Assembly: GCF_001953975.1 (NCBI RefSeq)
Contig: NZ_MBEJ01000094.1
Location: 41,031-105,030 of the forward strand
Direction: 5' to 3'
DNA length: 64,000 bases
Source of the DNA: Mycobacterium sp. NS-7484
GTDB taxonomy: Bacteria > Actinomycetota > Actinomycetes > Mycobacteriales > Mycobacteriaceae
Shown here: piece by piece, positions 33,585 through 64,000 of the stretch
Position numbering within the stretch: the first letter of the stretch is position 1
Layout of the letters: the number at the start of each line of letters is the position of its first letter
The notes under the pieces: model-generated
What the model was told of the DNA's origin: nothing
Database searches by the model: none
The model's input: the letters and a program-made list of their open reading frames with translations, nothing else
Made by a program: the position numbers and the translations under genes

Positions 33585-34963
33585 CTACTGGTGGGGCAGC
33601 GTGCCGTTGGTGCCGCCACCGGCATCGCGGTGTGGTCTCTCGCCGCCACGATGTGGATCATTCCCCCGCGGTGGGGCACGAAGGTGACGTGTTTGGCCCG
33701 CTGCTTCTCATCGGGTTCGGTGGTGGTGCTGAGCTCGACTCGGCGCAGGATCTCGCGCAGTACAAGCCGAATCTCGACCATGGCAAACGTGGCGCCGAGG
33801 CAGCGACGATTCCCACCGCCGAACGGTAACCAAGTGGTCGGGCTCAGAGTGGCACCGAGCATTCGATCGGGATCGAAGCGGTGGGGATGCGGGTACACCT
33901 CAGCGCTCGCGTGAACCAGTCCAATCGCCGGATCGACCATGATGCCTGCCGGTAGCCGGTAACCGCCCACCTCGGTCGGCTCTTTCAGTATTCGTCCTGA
34001 GCTGAAAAGTACCGGCCGTATTCTCAGGGTTTCTTTGATCACTGCGTCGAGATATTCGTCGCCGGCAGGATCGCCGGCCGCACTGGCGTCCGCGGCCACC
34101 ACGGCTTTGGCCAGCGCCGCCGGATGCCGGGTCAAGCGCTCGAGAACCCAGGACAGCGCCGTCGCGGTTGTCTCATGCCCTGCCGCGATCGCGGTCAACA
34201 GCTGATCGCGCAATTCACTGTCGGTCATCGTTCGGCCGTCGTCGTCGGTGGCACGAACCAGCATGGCCAGCACATCCGTTCGTTGCTCCACGTTCGGGTC
34301 GGCACGACGATCGGCGATTTCGGCATAGAGCAGAGCGTCGGCTTCGGCGAATCGTCGGCCGACCCCTCGCCATGGTCGATGGCGTCGCAGGGCCGGTTTC
34401 GTAATCGCCGGTGTTTCCCACGGTTTCATGTAGAGCAGTCGCGGCACTACCGTGCGCAAGGCGGCGAGCCTGGCTGGGTCACTGGCCCCGATGACGGTTC
34501 GCAGGATCACCTCGAGCGTGATGTCGGTAGTCTTCGGCGCAACCGGGAAGCTCTTTCCGATCGGCCAACCGGCGATGTTCACTGCGGCGATGTCGACGAT
34601 CTGAGCGGCTTGGTGTGCGACGGCATCGCGATGGAACGCCGGCATCGTCAGGCGACGCAGGGTGTGGTGCGCGTCCTCGTCGAGTACGAACAGAGAGCTG
34701 TCGCCGAGTAGTCCACGAAAGAACCAATGCGCCTCGCCGGAATGAAACACCCGCGGGTCCCCGGCGTACACGGTCTTGATGTCGGCCGGATCGGCGAGGT
34801 ACACCACGGTGCCGGACAGCGGATTACGCAGTGTGAACACATTGCCGTAGCGCCGTTGACACCCCGACAGGAACCGGAGACCAAAGCCCGCCATCAGAAC
34901 CGACTGCACCATCATGGGCAGCCGCGGTCCGGGTGGCAGTTCGGTTTGCGCAGTCTTGCTCAC
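33557..34963 (-). CDS. Cytochrome P450
   Basis: 468 residues with the three P450 hallmarks: I-helix AGHETTA, ExxR in KETLRIRP and the haem loop FGGGNRRCLGA with Cys388 as thiolate ligand. It starts with the proline-rich ELPPGPRLP of class-II-like mycobacterial P450s (CYP135/138 type by impression). It could hydroxylate the fatty acyl chain or an amino-acid side chain of the lipopeptide. Divergent from the mbtH-NRPS operon, with which it shares a 670-bp control region. No dedicated ferredoxin gene is next to it in the window. Confidence 0.9.
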   Translation of the reverse strand: MSKTAQTELPPGPRLPMMVQSVLMAGFGLRFLSGCQRRYGNVFTLRNPLSGTVVYLADPADIKTVYAGDPRVFHSGEAHWFFRGLLGDSSLFVLDEDAHHTLRRLTMPAFHRDAVAHQAAQIVDIAAVNIAGWPIGKSFPVAPKTTDITLEVILRTVIGASDPARLAALRTVVPRLLYMKPWETPAITKPALRRHRPWRGVGRRFAEADALLYAEIADRRADPNVEQRTDVLAMLVRATDDDGRTMTDSELRDQLLTAIAAGHETTATALSWVLERLTRHPAALAKAVVAADASAAGDPAGDEYLDAVIKETLRIRPVLFSSGRILKEPTEVGGYRLPAGIMVDPAIGLVHASAEVYPHPHRFDPDRMLGATLSPTTWLPFGGGNRRCLGATFAMVEIRLVLREILRRVELSTTTEPDEKQRAKHVTFVPHRGGMIHIVAARDHTAMPVAAPTARCPTSSHALRDSPK

Positions 34964-35637
34964 TTTTCGTGATCCCTAGCAGTAGACGGTATGAAGCTTG
35001 GCACCGATCACCCAGGAGCGCTGTAACGGCGCGAGATCGCCTGTTCTGGACTGAAAATCGCTCAGGTTTGGCCCACGGTCACAGATCTGGACTCCACGGT
35101 ATTTCCCAACGGTACGAGCCTCGGCCTCGACGCGGGGCGATTTCGGCGTAGTGCCCGGCCGTCGGACCGACGCGGCGGGCCGTTCCGGCTTCGGTTGGCC
35201 CGCAAACCCTGGCAGATGGCTGGAAGTACCCGCCGTCCGCCCATCTTCCGGACCGCGTGCTGAGCTACCGCTCAGCTGGCTACGAGCACTTGAATCTTTT
35301 TTCCGGCCGGCGTCGGTGAGACCGCCTCATCGGCCACAAAAGGGGCGCCTCACCGAACTGGGTAACCTCCAGCAAACTTTGAGAGGCGGTTGCCCCGGCG
35401 TGCGTGATACCACTGTCGGCTGCACATAGGGGGCATAGGCAGAGGTCATACTTGGACTAACGGCTAATTCGCAACGTTAACCGGAAAGTGCCGGCAACCG
35501 GCGGCGGCCCGCGACGCTCACACCAGGACGCAGTTAGCAAATATTGACGATTTTCCTAAAACCGCCTTCCGGTGCGCGCTCCTGGTCTAGCTTTAGAACG
35601 TGTTCCACTTATCTCGCCTAGACGGTCTGGAGAACTG
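34964..35637. other. Divergent intergenic region between the P450 and the MbtH-NRPS operon
   Basis: About 670 bp, less G+C-rich than the genes around it, with no convincing coding frame. It contains a hairpin-forming inverted repeat (listed separately), a TTGACG at 35544-35549 without a matched -10, and a TAGCTT hexamer at 35588-35593, about 45 bp before mbtH, that could be a -10. It probably carries the promoters for both directions and any regulator sites. Confidence 0.5.
35314..35355. promoter_or_regulatory. Inverted repeat upstream of the NRPS operon
   Basis: CGGTGAG (35314-35320) and CTCACCG (35349-35355), perfect 7-nt arms with partly matching inner sequence (CCGCC / GGGCGC) around a loop of under 20 nt. 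It may be an operator or a leader hairpin; no poly-T follows, so it is not a typical terminator. Confidence 0.35.
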
Positions 35638-35868
35638 GTGAGCATCAATCCATTCGACGACGACAACGGCAGCTTTTTCGTCCTGGTCAACGAGGAGGAG
35701 CAACACAGTCTGTGGCCCGCGTTCGCCGACGTTCCAGCCGGTTGGCGGGTGGTCTACGGTGAAGCGGATCGCGCCGCGTGCCTGGAATACGTTGAGCAGC
35801 ACTGGACCGATATCCGGCCGAAAAGTTTGCGTGAGAGGTTGGCCCAGGGTCGAGCAGGCAATCAGTAG
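35638..35868 (+). CDS. MbtH-like NRPS activator
   Basis: 76 residues carrying the MbtH signature: INPFDDDNGSFFVLVNEEEQ, HSLWPAFADVPAGW and CLEYVEQHWTDIRPKSL. MbtH-like proteins bind adenylation domains and are often needed for their folding and activity. GTG at 35638 with GGAGA 6 nt upstream; the frame is open to 35572, but the family N-terminus begins at the GTG. It ends 17 nt before the giant NRPS gene, so it is its dedicated partner. Confidence 0.95.
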   Translation: MSINPFDDDNGSFFVLVNEEEQHSLWPAFADVPAGWRVVYGEADRAACLEYVEQHWTDIRPKSLRERLAQGRAGNQ

Positions 35869-35885
35869 TCGGCGGGCCACGACTG

Positions 35886-60238
<24,353 letters not shown>

Positions 60239-60242
<4 letters not shown>

Positions 60243-63200
60243 GCGCCGACGCCAACCGGCGATTGTCGTCGATGGATCTCGACGACGACGACGAACTCGA
60301 CGAACTGGAGCACTGGGGTAACCGTGACGCACTGACCCAGCCGGTCACCGCCGCCTCGATTCCGGCATTGTTCGCGGCCCAGGTGTCCCGTGATCCCGCA
60401 GCGGTGGCCCTCAGCTGTGCCGGCAGGTCAATGACCTACGCCGAGCTCGACGCGGCGGCAGATCGGTTGGCGTATCGGCTCATCGAGCATGCAGTACGTC
60501 CGGGCCAACGGGTGGCGGTGCTGTTCTCACGCTCGGCCGAGGCGATCGTGGCGATCCTGGGCGTGCTGAAAACCGGTGCGGCATATGTGCCGATCGATCC
60601 TGCGGTGCCCGATGCGCGGCTGGAGTTCGTTCTCACCGACGCCCGCCCGGTGGCGGCGGTGACGACCGCAGACCTGGCGGCCCGCCTCGACGGTCGCGGT
60701 GTACCAGTGATCGATGTCGGTGCGAACCAGGCGTCGGCGCCGGGATCTCCCGCCGGTACCGTGGTGCCGGCCGGGCCACAACCCGATGACGTCGCCTATC
60801 TGATCTACACCTCCGGCACCACCGGTGTGCCCAAGGGGGTGGCAATCCCACATCGCAGTGTGACGCGCTTGCTGAATGCGATCGATACCCGCCTGCCCTT
60901 GTCGGGGGAGCAGGTGTGGACTCACTGCCATTCACTGGCGTTCGACTTTTCGGTGTGGGAGATCTTCGGTGCGCTGCTGCACGGCGACCGCTTGGTCGTG
61001 GTTCCCGAATCGGTGACACGCTCACCGGAGGAGTTCCATGCCTTGCTCGCCGAGCAGCGCGTCACGATGCTGAGCCAGACGCCGTCGGCGTTCTATGCGC
61101 TGCAAGCCGTCGATACGGTACAGCCGGAATCCGCCGGGCAACTCAACCTGGAGGCGGTGATCTTCGGCGGGGAGGCGCTGGAACCCTCGCGGCTGAGGCG
61201 GTGGTGGGAGCGACATGCCGGATCGCCCCGGTTGATCAACATGTACGGCATCACCGAGACCACCGTGCACGCCTCATTCCGCGAGATCACCGCGGTGGAT
61301 CTCGACGACACGGTCAGCCCGATCGGTGTACCGCTGTGCGACCTGGCCTTCTTTGTCCTCGACGGCTGGTTACGTCCCGTCCCGGCGGGCGTTGTCGGCG
61401 AGTTGTATGTCGCCGGTGCGGGTTTGGGATATGGCTACGCGGGACGGGCCGGGCTGAACTCCACGCGGTTCGTGGCCTGTCCGTTCGCGACCACCGGCAC
61501 CCGCATGTATCGCACCGGGGATCTGGTGTGCTGGGGCACCGACGGCCAACTGGAGTATCGAGGCCGCGCCGACGAACAGGTCAAGATCCGCGGCTACCGC
61601 ATAGAGCTCGGCGAAATCCGGGCGGCACTGACGGCCCTCGACGGCGTCGAGCAGGCCGAGGTCATCGTGCGGGAGGATCGTCCCGGCGACAAGCGGCTGG
61701 TCGGCTACGTCACCGGGGGCGCCGACCCCGTGGCAGCGCGTGCTGCGCTGGCCGACCGGTTGCCGCCGTACATGGTGCCTGCCGCGGTGATGTCCTTGGA
61801 CAGTTTGCCGTTGACGGTCAACGGCAAACTCGACAAAAAGGCCTTGCCCGCACCGGAATACCAGTCCACCGACTACCGCGCACCGACCACGCCCACCGAG
61901 GAAATCGTCGCGGGAATCTACGCACAGATCCTCGGCGTGGACCGCGTCGGAATCGACGACTCTTTCTTCGATCTCGGCGGCGATTCGCTGCTGGCGATGC
62001 GTCTGGTCGCCGCGCTCAACCGGACACTCGATGCCGGTCTCGAAGAGCGTGTGGTCTTCGATGCGCCCACCGTGGCCCAGCTGATGCTGCGTATCGGCGA
62101 TGGGCAACATCGACTGCCACCACTGGTCGCCGGATCCCGTCCCGCGGTGATGCCGCTGTCCTACGCGCAGAGCCGATTGTGGTTCCTCGACCAATTGCAC
62201 GGGCCCTCACCGATGTACAACTTGGCGGTGGGGTTACGTCTGACCGGGGACCTCGATGTCGCGGCGCTGGGCGCAGCCTTCGGCGATGTGCTGGAACGCC
62301 ACGAGAGCCTGCGTACCGTGTATCCGGCAGTCGACGGACTACCGCAGCAGCGGGTGGTCTCAGCCGAACACGTCGAGTTCGGCTGGGACGTCGTCGACGC
62401 CTGCGGTTGGTCGGCAAGCCGCTTGGCTGCGGCGGTCGAAGAGACTGCCCGGCACAGTTTCGATCTGTCCACGGAGATACCGCTACGCGCAAGGCTTTTC
62501 CGGGTCTCCGACGGTGAGCATGTATTGGTCGCCGTGGTGCATCACATTGCCGCCGACGGTTGGTCGATCACCCCGCTGGTGGCCGACCTGGGTATTGCGT
62601 ACGCCGGGCGGTGTGCCGGACGACGCCCCGGTTGGGAGCCGTTGGCCGTGCAATATGCCGATTACACGCTGTGGCAACGCACGCAACTCGGTGATCTCGA
62701 CGACCCCGGCAGCCGCATCTCCCAGCAACTGGATTTCTGGGAGAGCGCTCTGGCCGGGATGCCCGAACGCGTGACACTCCCGACGGACCGTCCGTATCCG
62801 TTGGTCGCTGACCAAAGCGGTGACCGGGTGGATGTGCAATGGTCGGCCGATCTTCAGCGCCAAGTTGCGCGTCTGGCCCGTGAGCAAAACACGACAAGCT
62901 TCATGGTGGTGCAGGCCGCCCTGGCCATGGTATTGGCCAAGTTGAGTGCGACGTCCGACGTGGCGGTGGGTTTCCCGATCGCCGGGCGCCGCGATCCAGC
63001 ACTCGACGCCCTGGTCGGATTCTTCGTCAACACCTTGGTGCTGCGGGTCGAGCTGGACGGTGACCCCAGTGTCGCCGAGGTGCTGGCTCAAGTCCGGGCA
63101 CGCAGTTTGAGCGCCTTCGAGCATCAGGATGTGCCGTTCGAAGTGCTGGTCGAGCGGCTCAACCCGACCCGATCGGTGGCCCATCACCCGCTGGTGCAGG

Positions 63201-64000
63201 TGATGTTCGCCTGGCAGAACGTTCCGGGTCAGACCGGCGGACCAGGCGACGGTTCGATGCTGGGGGACATCGAGGTCGCTCAGTTACCCCTGGGCACCCG
63301 CACGGCCCGCATGGACCTGTCGTTCTCGCTCGCCGAGGTTTGGGCGAAAACCGGAGAGGCCACCGGGATTTCGGGGACGGTGGAGTTCCGCACCGACGTT
63401 TTCGACGCGGAAAGCATCACCGCCCTGGTCGATCGGTTACAGCGGATGCTCGAGGCGATGACCGCCGACGCCGACCGGCGGCTGTCGACAATCGATGTGC
63501 TCGAATCCGATGAACACGCACGCCTCGATGCGCTGGGCAACCGGGCAACGCTGACCCGGTCCGAATCTGCGCCGTCATCGATTTCGGCTCTGTTCGCCGC
63601 GCAAGCGGCCCGCTGTCCCGGGCAGGTGGCCGTCAGTTTCGACCGAACCCACATGACTTACCGGGACCTCGACGAGGCCGCCAATCGACTGGCGCACAGG
63701 CTCATCGACCAAGGCGCAGGTGCCGGACAGCGGGTGGCGTTGCTACTCCCGCGGTCGATCGAGGCCGTTGTGGCGGTTTTCGCGGTGCTCAAGACCGGTG
63801 CGGCGTATGTGCCGATCGATCCGTCGGTACCGGATGAGCGTGTCGAGTTCATCCTTTCCGATGCCGCTCCGGTCGCCGCGGTGACCACCGCCGAGCTTGT
63901 CGATCGCGTGGCCGGGCACCAGTGTGCCGTCGTCGACATCGCCGACGCCACGCTCGCGACCGAGCCCGCTGCGGCGTTGTCGGGGGGGGGGGGGCCGGGG
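60239..64000 (+). CDS. Second NRPS subunit, 5' part (A-T-C-A..., Mps2-like)
   Basis: The frame is open from GTG at 60239 to the window edge (at least 1254 residues). Domains: C-A linker, then A from residue 40 (Thr-like pocket), T with Ser583 (LGGDSLLAMRL), an L-accepting C domain (VMPLSYAQSRLW at 637, HHIAADG with His768), and the start of a further A domain from residue 1114 cut by the window end. The start overlaps the previous stop (GTGA) and is preceded by GGAAGGA 9 nt upstream, so the two subunits are made in a coupled way. It begins in the middle of a module, with no C domain of its own for the first A. The last 20 bases hold a run of 13 G that may be an error, so the last few codons are unreliable. 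Confidence 0.9.
62140..64000 (+). other. NRPS module 8, incomplete: C-A (cut by window end)
   Basis: L-accepting C domain complete; the A domain is present only to just before the A3 core, so no specificity can be read. It proves the assembly line adds at least eight residues. Confidence 0.7.
63791..63828 (+). repeat. 38-nt perfect repeat shared by the A1 and A8 domains, copy 2
   Basis: Second copy of 37470-37507, followed downstream by another shared stretch (21 nt at 37642-37662 and 63963-63983) just before the poly-G run. Confidence 0.85.

Overview
The window reads as the chromosome of a fast-growing Mycobacterium (Mycolicibacterium type). It is high-GC, with closely packed genes and several GTG starts. 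It carries mycobacterial hallmark families: MmpS/MmpL, Gap-type membrane proteins, a PapA-like acyltransferase, a mycobacterial haem-binding-type small secreted protein, and a class III adenylate cyclase of the Rv1625c type.

Left third (1-15.2 kb): ordinary mycobacterial chromosome. It starts with cytochrome bd oxidase and its assembly exporter (cydA-cydB-cydD-cydC, minus strand). An HdeD-like membrane protein, a polar amino-acid ABC importer (lipoprotein, permease, ATPase), a two-domain sulfurtransferase, a sensor kinase/LuxR regulator pair, a DUF2339 membrane protein, a Dps ferritin and the adenylate cyclase cya follow. From memory the backbone cydCDBA - HdeD-like - cya matches M. tuberculosis Rv1620c-Rv1625c, with extra genes between.

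Middle (15.2-35.6 kb): an accessory block resembling a glycopeptidolipid (GPL) locus in parts list but not, as far as I recall, in gene order or position. It has an mmpS4-mmpL4a-mmpL4b export set, a small two-cysteine secreted protein, a sulfotransferase, a PapA-like acyltransferase, three related glycosyltransferases, three different methyltransferases, two Gap-like membrane proteins on the opposite strand, and a cytochrome P450.

Right part (35.6-64 kb): an MbtH-like protein and a giant non-ribosomal peptide synthetase of 8118 residues. Its order is C-A-T-E / C-A-T / C-A-T-E / C-A-T / C-A-T / C-A-T-E / C. A second NRPS gene follows in a 4-nt overlap (A-T-C-A, running off the window). At least eight amino acids would be joined, against four in classical GPLs. 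Pocket residues read by eye suggest Thr-like residues at positions 1 and 7 and a basic (Lys/Orn-like) residue at 5, with D-residues at 1, 3 and 6. Together the genes suggest an acylated, glycosylated, methylated and possibly sulfated lipopeptide of eight or more residues, exported by MmpL/Gap machinery. The termination domain and downstream genes lie beyond the window.
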